From JBDROU01 sp043809745 [NCBI: bacterium] (GTDB lineage Bacteria > Elusimicrobiota > JBDRMW01), in NCBI GenBank assembly GCA_043809745.1, contig JBDROU010000085.1, positions 1 to 48,160 of the forward strand: 48,160 bases of DNA. Direction: 5' to 3'. The position numbers and the translations under genes were made by a program. Below the pieces are notes generated by a model. It did not search any database. It was not told the origin of the DNA and was given only the letters and a program-made list of their open reading frames with translations. This document shows positions 15,745 to 24,797 of this stretch, piece after piece (within the stretch, counting starts at the first letter, position 1; every line of letters starts with the position of its first letter).

Positions 15745-17746
15745 TTCAAAGTCTCCTGTAATAATCCTTCTGTTTCTTTTTCAAGTGCCAGAATGTCCTT
15801 GCGAATCTCTTCAATGCTTCTTAACGGTTTGTATTTATAAAACTCTTTATTAAAATTGATTTCATAACCGATTTTGTCTTTATTCATATCCATCCATGCG
15901 TCTGGCACGTGAGGTAAAACTTCGCGTTTGAAATATTTATCTATATTATCTATAAGCGGGACATTCTCAAAATCCCGCAGGTCCGTATCCGATTCCAGGT
16001 TGCCGTCTTTATCCTTGCAAACATCTGCTGTCTCATCTCGTTCTGACAATGCATTGAGAATTACTTTCATCAATGGAGATTTTAGTTTTATGCCTTTTTT
16101 ATCAGCCTGTTGTTCAATGGCTTCAATGAATTTCGGCCGATTCTTATAGACTCTACCCGCATCCATGCTCAAAAGCATTTCTGTAATCTGCTTCTGACAT
16201 TTCTTGCCTTCCTCAATTTCATTTAATGCCGCTTTGCCTTTTTTCTTTGATTTAGCCAGGTTAATAAATCCAGTCTGCTGGTCAATACGGTCAATTCTTT
16301 CCCTTGATGTCTGGAAGTTAAGACGAAGCGGTCTTTCTACAGTTATCCGGGTATAGCCAAAATATTCATTTGTAAATATCTTGCAGTATTCGCTTTCTTT
16401 AAATTCGCCGTATATTTTAGTGATTTTAGCAATGTTTTCGTCACTGATTTCATTGCGTTTATTGCCGAGACTGCGAGCCATCTTGCCGAAAAACTCAACT
16501 GCATTGATAAGTTGTATTTTTCTTTTGCGTTCTTTTTCTTTGCGGTTGGTAATTATCCAGATGTAGGTTGAAATACCCGTGTTGTAAAAAAGCTGATCCG
16601 GCAGGGCGATTATTGCTTCAAGCATATCATTCTCTATGATCCATTTACGAATATCACTTTCACCGCTGCCAGCACCGCCGGAGAATAATGGTGAACCGTT
16701 AAAAACAATCCCCAGGCGCGCTCCGCCATCTTCCGGCCGCATTTTGGAGATCATATGCTGTAAAAATAAGAATGAACCGTCGCTAATGCGGGGAAGTCCT
16801 GCGCCGAAACGACCGGCAAAACCCAATTGTTCATATTCTTTGGTAATTGCATCTTCAATCTTTTTCCATTCCACGCCAAAAGGCGGATTTGAAAGCATAT
16901 AATCGAATTTTTCATTTTTTAATCCGTCCTGCGTAAAGGAATTGCCGAATTTGACATGATCCGTATTTTGCCCTTTAATAAGCATATCCGAATTACAAAT
17001 AGCATAGGACTCGGGATTAAGTTCCTGCCCGAAAACCCGCAAGTCAGCATCAGGATTAAGCTCACGCAAATACTCTTCTGCCACAGAGAGCATACCACCG
17101 GTCCCGCAGGCAGGATCATACAGCGTTTTGACAATGCCTTTTCTGGTGAGTATTTCTTTATCATTTAAGAAAAGAATATTAACCATAAGACGAATGACTT
17201 CCCGCGGGGTAAAATGCTCTCCTGCGGTCTCGTTGGAAAGATCCGCAAATTTGCGGATGAGCTCCTCGAATATGTAGCCCATTTCAATATTTTGAATCTT
17301 ATCAGGGTGCAGATCAACCTCTGCAAATCGCTTAATGATCATATATAAAAGATTAGCCTTGTCTAATCGTTCAATATGATCGTTGAAATTAAAGTGTTCC
17401 AGAATATTACGGGCATTCTTGGAAAAACCATTGAAATAATTACGCAGGTTGGCGGCAATGTCGTTTGGATCAGCAGTCAATTTTTTAAAATCAAATTTGC
17501 TCTTATTGTAGAATGACAACTTTGCCTTTTTCTTAAGGACCGTCTCAACAGCTTCCAACGACAATTTCCTAGTCTGCGGCAGATAGGTTAATATCATTTC
17601 CTTTGTCGGTTCAAGCACACAATCCAAACGACGCAAAACCGTAAGCGGTAAAACACCCGTCCATATTCAGATTGCTTATAATCACCGCGCAAAAGGTCCG
17701 CGATGCTCCATATAAAGTTTGCTCGCTCCTTAAAGTTATTAACCAC
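15741..17746 (-). CDS. hsdM: Type I restriction methyltransferase HsdM with a frameshift near its start
   Basis: HsdM methylates adenines in the HsdS target. The body reads DPACGTGGM (SAM binding) and SNPPFGVEWKK (N-P-P-F catalytic motif), with a helical C-terminal part. The main open frame runs 15741-17636, but the true N-terminus is upstream: GTG at 17746, eight bases after AAGGAG, encodes VVNNFKERANFIWSIADLLRGD and SEYGRV. That frame then runs out of phase near 17649-17655, where one base is missing before the expected (I)LPLTVLRRLD. The gene is therefore a near-complete hsdM with a one-base deletion. Either it is inactive, recoded, or this is a sequencing or assembly error. It is the second gene after the HTH regulator. 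Confidence 0.85.
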
Positions 17747-17757
17747 AATTCTTCTCC

Positions 17758-17934
17758 TTATTTCTTTTTATGAGTGTTCCGACTCCAGTCTTCAATGTCT
17801 TTTTTCCAAAATCTCCAGGTGCCCGCAACCTTGAAACAGGGAATATTACTGGATTGCGCAAGCTTATAAATAGTTCTTTCATTAACCTGCAGATATGTGG
17901 CAATCTGTTTAACAGTCAGAGCTTTCTCCTGCAT
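17758..17934 (-). CDS. Small helix-turn-helix (excisionase/MerR-like) DNA-binding protein
   Basis: This 58-residue frame reads MQEKALTVKQIATYLQVNERT, then IYKLAQSSNIPCFKVAGTWRF and a basic tail. The pattern T-V-K-Q-I-A-x-Y-L-x-V-x-E-x-T-I-Y-K-L followed by I-P-x-F-K-V-x-x-x-W-R-F is the small wHTH of excisionase-type regulators, which are common at the head of type I restriction operons. It starts 11 bp after the RnfD-like gene stop and ends 11 bp before the hsdM GTG. It probably regulates the hsd operon, and transcription may come in part from the copper operon upstream. Confidence 0.8.
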   Translation of the reverse strand: MQEKALTVKQIATYLQVNERTIYKLAQSSNIPCFKVAGTWRFWKKDIEDWSRNTHKKK

Positions 17935-17945
17935 AGATTTTCTTT

Positions 17946-18662
17946 TTACTTCTTTATCTTCTCCAATAAAGGATTAAACAGATTTGCAACAAATAAAGCA
18001 CCTATAAAAAGATCATATTGAGGAAAATATTTATATATAATAAATGAAGCTATAGCCGCAACGCTGCCAAAAATAAATCCTCTTAACTTTCCAAAGCCCG
18101 ATGTCTTTGGCTCAATAAGCATAATAAAGACGAAAAACCAGCTAATGAGCAGAAAAGGATTTATACCCTGCGCTGCGAATAATCCTATGAAGAAAATAAG
18201 AAAACCAAGCACATGCGGCAATTTTCTTATTGAAAATGCAATGTATATTCCCGCCGCTATGATAATATATATATTCGATTCAATGTTCCATGTAAGCGGC
18301 ATTCCAAAAAGTGAAGCAGCTAAAAGACCGGTATTCGCTGGATTGAAAATATGCTTTCCTCTAAATCGCATGATATGCTTAGATAATATTGCCAATAGAG
18401 AAAAAATAATCAGAATGAACCAATGCTGATGATAATCAAGAATACCGGAAACAATAAACCCGGTTATTACAGCGCTTTTAAAAACAGGCTTCTGATGCAG
18501 GAACAGATATTTGATAAGCATATCGCAGCCTGCGGTTAATATTACCCCTGATAATACCCAAAAAACAAATCGCACATCTCCTTCAAAGCTTTTTATAATA
18601 AAAAGAATACTTAAAAGCAGTATTACCAGATTTCTTTTGTCTTGTAAAAGTTTTTTCATCAT
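17946..18662 (-). CDS. RnfD/NqrB-like integral membrane protein
   Basis: The 238-residue protein has about eight to ten membrane segments. Two family signatures are visible: [13 protein letters not shown], matching the FNP-type loop of RnfD/NqrB, and [20 protein letters not shown], matching the conserved segment near the last helices. In RnfD this loop region carries the covalently bound FMN Thr; here a Thr follows in FNPANTG and a second in EPKTS, so flavin attachment is possible but unproven. It lacks the rest of an Rnf or Nqr complex here. It overlaps the cupredoxin gene by 4 bp and is the last gene of the copper operon, so an accessory redox role with the YHS/flavoprotein genes is inferred. 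Confidence 0.65.
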   Translation of the reverse strand: MMKKLLQDKRNLVILLLSILFIIKSFEGDVRFVFWVLSGVILTAGCDMLIKYLFLHQKPVFKSAVITGFIVSGILDYHQHWFILIIFSLLAILSKHIMRFRGKHIFNPANTGLLAASLFGMPLTWNIESNIYIIIAAGIYIAFSIRKLPHVLGFLIFFIGLFAAQGINPFLLISWFFVFIMLIEPKTSGFGKLRGFIFGSVAAIASFIIYKYFPQYDLFIGALFVANLFNPLLEKIKK

Positions 18663-19228
18663 TTTTCCACTATTAATTTCGCTTTCATATTTTTATGTCC
18701 CCTGCCGCAATAAATCGAGCAGACGATATCGAATTCTCCAGTTTTATCTGAGATAAATTCTATTTTCTGAGGCTCTCCTTTTTTAATAGGAACGTTGATA
18801 TCATACTCTTTAATATAAAAACCATGGGTAACATCCCGGGTACTGACCGTGAACCGGACAATATCACCCTTTTTAACGGTAATTTCTTCAGGTGAAAAAC
18901 CAAATTGAAAAGCTTCTATATCAAATTCTTTAATTTTAGAAATATATTTATCGGGGTCTTTTTTAAACATATCGATGCACATCGGGCAGCAGAAATAATA
19001 TGTCGTTCCGTTATAAAGGTATGAATATTTCTCTGATTCTTGATTACCCATTACCGGACAAATACCAGCCTGTGTATGATGCATTTCCTTGTTTCCCATG
19101 TGGTGTGTTTGTTCACCCATCATATGTTTATGGTTTTTATGCATATCCTTTTCATTGCTTTCACAAAATCCAATCACCGAAACAGACACCAGTACCATGA
19201 ACGTCAGTAGAACTTTTTTAAACCGCAT
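18659..19228 (-). CDS. Secreted YHS-domain plus cupredoxin (CuA-like) copper protein
   Basis: The 189-residue protein begins with a signal peptide ([20 protein letters not shown]) and a Met/His-rich stretch (residues about 28-50). A YHS domain follows (about 55-98: GICPVMGNQ, then [19 protein letters not shown]). The C-terminal 90 residues are a cupredoxin with the CuA-type ligand loop [12 protein letters not shown] and a further His in DVTHGF, as in cytochrome oxidase subunit II. It is probably an exported copper chaperone, store or electron carrier. It lies 13 bp after the YHS-flavoprotein and overlaps the RnfD-like gene by 4 bp. Confidence 0.8.
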   Translation of the reverse strand: MRFKKVLLTFMVLVSVSVIGFCESNEKDMHKNHKHMMGEQTHHMGNKEMHHTQAGICPVMGNQESEKYSYLYNGTTYYFCCPMCIDMFKKDPDKYISKIKEFDIEAFQFGFSPEEITVKKGDIVRFTVSTRDVTHGFYIKEYDINVPIKKGEPQKIEFISDKTGEFDIVCSIYCGRGHKNMKAKLIVEK

Positions 19229-19241
19229 AACGCTCCTCCTT

Positions 19242-20285
19242 TTATAAAAGATATTTTTTAACGCTCAAACACGCCTTTGCACCTTCTCCAGAAGCAATAA
19301 TTATTCTTTTCCCGTAACAATCAGTTACATCTCCGCAGGCAAATATTCCCTCAATATTGGTTGAACAATCGGGACTAATAATTATTTCTCCTTTTTCGTT
19401 CAACGCAACAAGACCCTGACAAAATTCTGTATTTGGAAGCATGCCAACCTGAATAAAGACACCACGGCAGGGAATACGCTTTGACTCTAAGCCGGCGAGA
19501 GATTGAACGGTAACAGCCTGCACATTATCCTTGCCGTGTATTTCCAGAACATCATGGTTTTCTAATATCTCCACATTACTGCTTTTTTTAAGATTATCAA
19601 TGCCGGCTTGGTCTGCGATGAGTTTACCCTTTTCAACAAGAGTTACCTTACAATTTAATTTATGTAGATCACTGGCTGTCCTCACTCCTGAATTTCCTCC
19701 ACCTATTACCACAACGTCCAATCCTTTAAAAAGAGCGAGATCCTGCACAGAGCTGTATGATACCCCTTTTCGCTGAAGCTGCTCCTCACCCGGAATACCC
19801 AAGGTGCGTCTTTTCATGCCTGATGCGATAATGATCGAACGTGCGAGCAATCTATATTGATCTCGTGTCAAAACCTCAAAATTATTTTCTTTACGGCTGA
19901 TTTTAACAACATCGCCTATTTTATGTGCAAGATAATGTTCATGCAAAAATTGATTCTTAAACTTTTTAACAAGATCTTTCCCGCTGATAAAGTCAAATCC
20001 CATGTAGTTTTTTATTTTCGAGCTGTCAATCGCCTGGCCACCGATATCTTTTGAAAGAAGAAAAGTATCTATTCTTAGGACCGAAGCATACACTGCCGCG
20101 GTTAATCCCGCGGGGCCACCCCCAATAATAATGAGATCATATAAGTATTTTTGTGAGAACTCTTTTGGAGATGCTTTAAACTTCTCAAGACACCCTTCAG
20201 AGCAGAACAAATACACTTTTCCTTCAAATTCATAGGAAAAATCTTCTTTCTCGACTTCCATTCCACAGATGCTATCTCGAATCAT
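19242..20285 (-). CDS. YHS domain fused to a thioredoxin-reductase-like flavoprotein lacking CxxC
   Basis: Residues 1-45 form a YHS metal-binding domain ([13 protein letters not shown], then [12 protein letters not shown]). Residues about 48-347 are a low-molecular-weight thioredoxin reductase fold: [20 protein letters not shown] (FAD), [18 protein letters not shown] (NADPH), and [10 protein letters not shown] at the C-terminus. At the redox site the family has Y-C-A-T-C-D but this protein has Y-S-S-V-Q-D, so both catalytic Cys are gone. It cannot reduce thioredoxin by the usual disulfide relay. A role in oxidising or reducing YHS-bound copper, or NAD(P)H-dependent metal reduction, is inferred from its fusion and its copper-operon position. 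Confidence 0.85.
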   Translation of the reverse strand: MIRDSICGMEVEKEDFSYEFEGKVYLFCSEGCLEKFKASPKEFSQKYLYDLIIIGGGPAGLTAAVYASVLRIDTFLLSKDIGGQAIDSSKIKNYMGFDFISGKDLVKKFKNQFLHEHYLAHKIGDVVKISRKENNFEVLTRDQYRLLARSIIIASGMKRRTLGIPGEEQLQRKGVSYSSVQDLALFKGLDVVVIGGGNSGVRTASDLHKLNCKVTLVEKGKLIADQAGIDNLKKSSNVEILENHDVLEIHGKDNVQAVTVQSLAGLESKRIPCRGVFIQVGMLPNTEFCQGLVALNEKGEIIISPDCSTNIEGIFACGDVTDCYGKRIIIASGEGAKACLSVKKYLL

Positions 20286-20295
20286 GCTAAATCCT

Positions 20296-20526
20296 TTATC
20301 TATCCTTTTTTATTACTTCATTGTTATTTATATTATTTTTATGAATTTCTTCTTCTTGTGATGCTTTTTTATCATGTCTATGAAATATAAAATACATTCC
20401 CGTCATCATGACTATCATCACCGGTACCCACACATATGCAGAACCCATATGGTGATCATCTTCATCTGCATAAATTCGTAATGATAATATTGTGCATATC
20501 AGCAATGCGGCAATAATCTTCTTCAT
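20296..20526 (-). CDS. Small single-pass membrane protein of the copper operon
   Basis: The 76-residue protein has a signal-like hydrophobic start (IIAALLICTILSL), a short acidic/His stretch (DEDDHHMGS), a clear membrane segment with several Met (VPVMIVMMTGMYFIF) and a polar Lys/Asn/Glu tail. The His/Met pattern suggests a metal-interacting small membrane protein. It lies 12 bp after the previous gene and 10 bp before the flavoprotein start, so it is part of the copper operon. No named family. Confidence 0.6.
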   Translation of the reverse strand: MKKIIAALLICTILSLRIYADEDDHHMGSAYVWVPVMIVMMTGMYFIFHRHDKKASQEEEIHKNNINNNEVIKKDR

Positions 20527-20538
20527 TTCATTTACTCC

Positions 20539-21000
20539 CTATGATAAGAGCACTTTATGCGGATAAAGCACCCGCTTCGTAAGCAAAAGAGCCAGTATAC
20601 CTGTAATGCTGAGCTGAACTAATGGTGAAATACCGATACCAAAAATTGTGGGCATTATTGAATTATAATTCCATTTTCTGACCAAATAAACCGCTCTATA
20701 TTCAACAATTATTGCGCTCAATAATCCGAAGAGTAAAAATGCAATAATATTTATTTTATTCATAAACTTAATCCATAATAAATTCCTAAATAAAACTGAA
20801 ACCGTAATATATATTCCTGATACAATAAGCGCATCTATTGTGGAAACATAATGCACCATAGGCACATATAATTCAGAGCTGAACTTATGATCTTCATAGA
20901 GATATACCGCATGGAATGACTCCCATACAAAATTAAGCAGGTACGAAAATACAAACATTAGCATTAAGATTAATACAACTTCCTTAAGTTTTTTCATCAT
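20539..21000 (-). CDS. Four-TM membrane protein of the copper operon
   Basis: The 153-residue protein has about four hydrophobic segments (residues about 8-27, 55-75, 85-105 and 130-147). Between them are NFVWESFHAVYLYEDHKF and a periplasmic-looking loop with EYRAVYLVRKWNYNS. I do not recognise the family; proteins of this size and layout occur in metal-resistance clusters as hypothetical membrane proteins. A start at the second Met cannot be excluded. It is spaced 11-12 bp from both neighbours, which fits one transcript. Confidence 0.6.
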   Translation of the reverse strand: MMKKLKEVVLILMLMFVFSYLLNFVWESFHAVYLYEDHKFSSELYVPMVHYVSTIDALIVSGIYITVSVLFRNLLWIKFMNKINIIAFLLFGLLSAIIVEYRAVYLVRKWNYNSIMPTIFGIGISPLVQLSITGILALLLTKRVLYPHKVLLS

Positions 21001-21011
21001 AACTGTAACCC

Positions 21012-21323
21012 TTACTTATTCAAATCCTTTTTTATTCGTTCAAATTCCTCTTGTGTAATTTCACCTTTTGCATATCGTCTTTTAGCAATATCTAAAGGAG
21101 CCTCACGAGAAGCAACATCTAAATTCTTTGTCTTTGTGCTTTGAAAAACAAGATAGATTATCACTCCCACTGCAATCAAAAAAAGAAGCCACATAAACAT
21201 ACCTCCGTATCCAAAATTCATCATATGTCCCCATCCGCCCATGTGTCCATAATTATTTCCCTGAGCATACATAACTGTCGGCACTATGAATACTATGGTA
21301 AAAAAAAGAAATACCTTTCTCAT
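21012..21323 (-). CDS. SHOCT-domain membrane protein of the copper operon
   Basis: The start at 21323 (MRKVFLFFTIVF) is chosen because AGGAGG lies six bases upstream; a longer frame to 21404 would run into the DUF302 gene. The 103-residue protein has a signal peptide, a Gly/His/Met-rich stretch (NNYGHMGGWGHMMNFGYGG), a membrane segment (MWLLFLIAVGVIIYLVF) and a C-terminal SHOCT motif (DIAKRRYAKGEITQEEFERI). SHOCT domains are short oligomerisation or lipid-proximal motifs and often occur in small membrane proteins of metal clusters. The His/Met-rich loop is consistent with copper binding. Confidence 0.75.
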   Translation of the reverse strand: MRKVFLFFTIVFIVPTVMYAQGNNYGHMGGWGHMMNFGYGGMFMWLLFLIAVGVIIYLVFQSTKTKNLDVASREAPLDIAKRRYAKGEITQEEFERIKKDLNK

Positions 21324-21333
21324 GTCTTTCCTC

Positions 21334-21723
21334 CTATTTAAGTGAATCATACACTTTTTGTAATTGCTGTTCCACATTGAGTGCAATCTTTCGCAGCTCT
21401 TCATTGTCGATCATACCCATTGCTTTCGTAGGCTTTATTATTGACACAATTGTTTTGCCGTCTTTTTCATATACAATGACATTACAGGGAAGCATTAATC
21501 CAATGTTTTCTTCAGCAAGGATGGCTTTATGCGCATTGGGTGGATTGCATGCGCCCAGAATCACGTATTTTTTAAAGTCAATTCCAAGTTTTTCTTTAAA
21601 CTTATCTTTAACATTTATAGTGGTAAGTATGCCGAAACCTTGTTTTTTCAATTCTTCAGTGACCGTTTCAACTGCTTTATCAAACGTGGTGCTTAGTTCT
21701 TTTGTAAAACCATAGGTGATCAT
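21334..21723 (-). CDS. DUF302 family protein
   Basis: The 129-residue protein matches the DUF302 family in length and in motifs: GFGILTTINVKDKFKEKLG, then YVILGACNPPNAHKAI, LPCNVIVYEKDGKTIVS and the end motif. Such proteins are frequent in bacterial copper and heavy-metal operons and are probably cytosolic because no signal peptide is present. Cys59 of GACNPP and Cys80 of LPCN are natural metal-ligand candidates, but no binding site is proven. It lies 10 bp before the SHOCT gene and 31 bp after the zinc-finger gene. Confidence 0.85.
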   Translation of the reverse strand: MITYGFTKELSTTFDKAVETVTEELKKQGFGILTTINVKDKFKEKLGIDFKKYVILGACNPPNAHKAILAEENIGLMLPCNVIVYEKDGKTIVSIIKPTKAMGMIDNEELRKIALNVEQQLQKVYDSLK

Positions 21724-21754
21724 GATTTAATCCTCCTGTTATAAATCAGCCCTT

Positions 21755-21973
21755 TTAAGACCGAATACTATTTTTGCCTGCTTCATGAGATACCGGGCAT
21801 TTTTTACCAGAATATGCGCATATCACACAGCATGAATTTCCGGGAGCAGAAATTGTTTTCTTGCACTTTTTACATGTATAAAACGGCAGACAGCTATTTT
21901 GAGGTATTTCAATTTCCTGAATATGTCTGCACTCTGGACATGTTATAAGTGCTTTATCTATACTGTGTGCCAT
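21755..21973 (-). CDS. Small zinc-finger protein with a GxxCCVxCxYS motif
   Basis: The 72-residue protein has two CxxC pairs (CPECRH, then CKKCKK) and ends in PGNSCCVICAYSGKKCPVSH. This last part resembles the G-D-C-C-V-x-C-x-Y-G segment of small proteins that I recall beside metal transporters. It probably binds Zn or Cu through its ten or so Cys. It starts four bases downstream of the CopB gene stop, so it is translationally linked to the ATPase. Function unknown. Confidence 0.7.
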   Translation of the reverse strand: MAHSIDKALITCPECRHIQEIEIPQNSCLPFYTCKKCKKTISAPGNSCCVICAYSGKKCPVSHEAGKNSIRS

Positions 21974-21977
21974 GTTA

Positions 21978-24137
21978 TTATTTCCTTATTTTCAAAAATC
22001 GCGCATTGATCGCCACAATCACCGTACTCAAAGACATAAGCACCGCCCCCATCGCAGGACTCAAGAGGATCCCTGACTTATACAGCACTCCAGCTGCCAG
22101 GGGAATCGCAAAAGCATTATACCCGGTTGCCCATGCAAGATTTTGAATCATCTTCGTATAGGTTGCCCGGGCAAGACCAATAATAGCAACTGCATCAAGA
22201 GGATTGCTCTTAACAAGAATTATATCCGCTGTTTCAACCGCAACATCAGTGCCTGCTCCAATAGCAATCCCAACGTTTGCTTGTGCAAGGGCTGGCGCAT
22301 CATTTACTCCGTCTCCAGTCATGGCAACCACAAGCCCCCTTTGCTGAACCTCTTTTACTTTTGATGCTTTTTCATGGGGGAGTACTTCAGCAAAATATTC
22401 ATCAAGCCCTGTTTCCTCTGACACCCAGCGTGCAACCTGTTTATTATCTCCAGTAAGCATCATGCATCTGATTCCCATACTTTTAAGCATTGCAATCGCC
22501 TTTTTCGATTCCGGCCGTATGATGTCTGCTAACGCAACCGCCCCAACCAACCTGTCGTTAATCAATACAAAGACTATGGTCTTGCCTTGCGAAGCAAGAC
22601 TGCTGATTTTGTCGTTTTCAATGGCGATATTTTTCTCTCGCAAGTACCCTGGACTGACAACTTTTACATCTTTTCCCTGAATGATACCTGCGGCTCCCTT
22701 CCCTGTAATAGATTTGAAATTTTCTACTTTAAGAAGCTCTTTTTGAGATGCCACAATACCTTTAGCAATAGGATGTTCTGAATGTGATTCAACTGAAGCT
22801 GCGTACCGGAGTAATTCTTTTGCATCAAATTCATTGGAGAGGACTATTGTATCGGTAACGCCAAACTTTCCCTGCGTCAGGGTGCCTGTTTTATCAAAAA
22901 TGATCGCTTGAATATTCCGGGCATTTTCAAAAGCCGCCCGGTTGCGTATAAGAAGGCCGCTCCCTGCCGCTAACGCTGTTGAAACTGCTACGACCAGAGG
23001 AACAGCTAATCCCAGCGCATGCGGGCAGGTAATAACCATAACGGTTACCGTCCGCTCCAGTGCAAACGCAAAATCTTTATGCATTACTCCAAGCCAGATA
23101 AAAAGAGTAAGTGCTCCTCCTGCAAGCGCAATAATGGTAAGCCAAAATGCTGCACGATTTGCTATATCCTGGGTTTTCGATTTGCTGGCTTGAGCATCCC
23201 GTACCAGACTAACCATCTGCGAAAGGAAGGAATCTGCGCCGGTCTTTTTAACCACAACTGTCAGCGATCCTTCACCGTTAATCGAACCTCCGATAACTTT
23301 CAAGCCCGCCTTTTTGCTTACCGGTTTTGACTCTCCGGTAAGCATCGCCTCATTGACCGCGCTCTCTCCTTCAATGACATCGCCGTCGACGGGTATTTTC
23401 TCGCCCGGTTTTACCAGAACCTTGTCTTCTGGTTTTAATTGTTTTAATGGAACATCATGCACGTTCCCGCCCGGCATAAGCATGTGCGCTTCTGACGGCA
23501 TGAGTTTTGCCAATTCTTCTAATGCCCGGGACGCGCCCATGATAGACTTCATCTCTATCCAGTGACCCAATAGCATGATATCAACCAGTGTTGCCAGTTC
23601 CCAGAAAAATATCTTCCCGCTTAAACCAAACACAACCGCAGAGCTGTACACATATGCTGTAGCGATCGCCACGGCAATAAGGGTCATCATCCCCGGCTGT
23701 TTATTTTTAAGCTCATTATAAATTCCTTTTAAAAAAGGCCACCCGCCGTAAAAGAAAACCAGCGAAGCGAGGGAAAAAAGGAGATACATATCCCCGGGAA
23801 ATTGTATAACTTCCCGCAAGCCAATAAATTTTTGAATCATAGGTGAAAGAATAAGAATAGGAATAGTAATAATAAGCGAAATCCAGAATCGTTTTTTAAA
23901 ATCAGCCACCATATGTGCATGATGAGATGCATGGCCTCCGCCGCCCATGTGCCCGGCATGCATATTGTGTTTCATGTGGTGTTCATGTTTTTTTTCTGGA
24001 TGTATTTTCATCTGGTTCTGTGCCATAAATTTACTCTTATCGTCTTCACTGCAGAAGTAATAAATCTTTCCATTTATTTCTAATTTTATACCTGTCTTCT
24101 CATCCACTTCCATCCCGCAAATCGGATCTTTAGCCAT
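21978..24137 (-). CDS. copB: CopB-type copper P1B-ATPase with N-terminal YHS domain
   Basis: The 719-residue protein starts with a YHS domain (residues 1-40: DPICGMEVDE, YYFCSED) and a His/Met-rich stretch (about 47-75: HEHHMKHNMHAGHMGGGGHAS). Eight membrane helices carry the transport signature TCPHALG, the CPH of the P1B-3 (CopB) group, which moves Cu(+)/Cu(2+)/Ag(+) rather than the CPC of CopA. Soluble motifs are LTGES, DKTGTLTQGK, HSEHPIAKGI, GDGVNDAPAL and AVETAD. It exports copper at the cell membrane. It is the second gene of the CsoR operon and the clear functional centre of it. Confidence 0.93.
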   Translation of the reverse strand: MAKDPICGMEVDEKTGIKLEINGKIYYFCSEDDKSKFMAQNQMKIHPEKKHEHHMKHNMHAGHMGGGGHASHHAHMVADFKKRFWISLIITIPILILSPMIQKFIGLREVIQFPGDMYLLFSLASLVFFYGGWPFLKGIYNELKNKQPGMMTLIAVAIATAYVYSSAVVFGLSGKIFFWELATLVDIMLLGHWIEMKSIMGASRALEELAKLMPSEAHMLMPGGNVHDVPLKQLKPEDKVLVKPGEKIPVDGDVIEGESAVNEAMLTGESKPVSKKAGLKVIGGSINGEGSLTVVVKKTGADSFLSQMVSLVRDAQASKSKTQDIANRAAFWLTIIALAGGALTLFIWLGVMHKDFAFALERTVTVMVITCPHALGLAVPLVVAVSTALAAGSGLLIRNRAAFENARNIQAIIFDKTGTLTQGKFGVTDTIVLSNEFDAKELLRYAASVESHSEHPIAKGIVASQKELLKVENFKSITGKGAAGIIQGKDVKVVSPGYLREKNIAIENDKISSLASQGKTIVFVLINDRLVGAVALADIIRPESKKAIAMLKSMGIRCMMLTGDNKQVARWVSEETGLDEYFAEVLPHEKASKVKEVQQRGLVVAMTGDGVNDAPALAQANVGIAIGAGTDVAVETADIILVKSNPLDAVAIIGLARATYTKMIQNLAWATGYNAFAIPLAAGVLYKSGILLSPAMGAVLMSLSTVIVAINARFLKIRK

Positions 24138-24153
24138 GAAGACTCCTTTTCTT

Positions 24154-24438
24154 TTAGCTTAATTTTCTCAGTCTCTTGATAACTCCCATAATTTCACTAA
24201 TTTTTTTATCTATTTTCTTCTTTGATCGACTTATAAAAGCATCTTTGACACACTTTTCTATATGTTTAGCAAGTATTTTTTCTGTTATCCTGTATAAGGC
24301 ATGAATAACGGCGAGCATTTGATTAATAATGTCAATGCAGTATTTCTCATCCTCAATCATCTTCTTGATTCCATTTACCTGTCCGACAATCCGATTCAAT
24401 GCCGCCAGATTTTCTTTATGAGTTGTCGTCGGTTCCAC
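24154..24438 (-). CDS. csoR: CsoR-family copper-sensing repressor
   Basis: I choose GTG at 24438 over ATG at 24444 because AAAGGAG abuts the ATG with no spacing but lies six bases from the GTG. The 94-residue product is a four-helix DUF156 protein with NRIVGQVNGIKKMIEDEKYC, Cys34, His59 and Cys63. These form the Cys-His-Cys copper-binding set of CsoR and not the formaldehyde or nickel variants. Apo-CsoR represses; Cu(I) releases it. The operator at 24503-24521 lies inside the promoter directly upstream, so it represses its own operon and all downstream genes including the ATPase. Confidence 0.92.
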   Translation of the reverse strand: MEPTTTHKENLAALNRIVGQVNGIKKMIEDEKYCIDIINQMLAVIHALYRITEKILAKHIEKCVKDAFISRSKKKIDKKISEIMGVIKRLRKLS

Positions 24439-24797
24439 GTTCATCTCCTTTTATTTTTCTTAAAACAACAGCCAGACCATATTACTTGAAAATACAATGT
24501 AGCATACCCTATGGGGGTATGTCAAGCACAAATATCAGTACTTAAATGAAAAATATTTCGGGGAATTTATAGTATGTTGAATTAATGTGGTTGACGATTG
24601 TCGTTAATTACGCAACATGTATTATCAGAATAAGTACAAATAACACAGCAAGTATCCTAAAGCGTGGTGATATATTCAAGCACTTGTTTCACTTGTAAAA
24701 TTGCAATTAACTCCTATAAGGTATTTCCATCTTTTCAATGTGTTACTTTCTGGACATTTAATATTTGCTTTAGGCATAATATCTATTCCTATTTTTT
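24439..24797. other. Intergenic region before the ArsM-like gene
   Basis: It holds the csoR promoter/operator at 24496-24525. The other 270 bases are AT-rich and I see no gene, clear terminator or repeat. The plus-strand open frame near 24664-25050 is a shadow of the methyltransferase gene. Confidence 0.5.
24496..24525 (-). promoter_or_regulatory. CsoR promoter with copper operator in its spacer
   Basis: On the minus strand TTGACA (24525-24520), an 18-bp spacer and TACATT (24501-24496) form the promoter. The spacer contains the 19-bp dyad CATACCC-CTATG type (24503-24521), with TACCCC/GGGGTA arms around TAT. This G/C-rich dyad is the known style of CsoR box. Repressor bound here would block RNA polymerase until copper is present. 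Confidence 0.88.
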
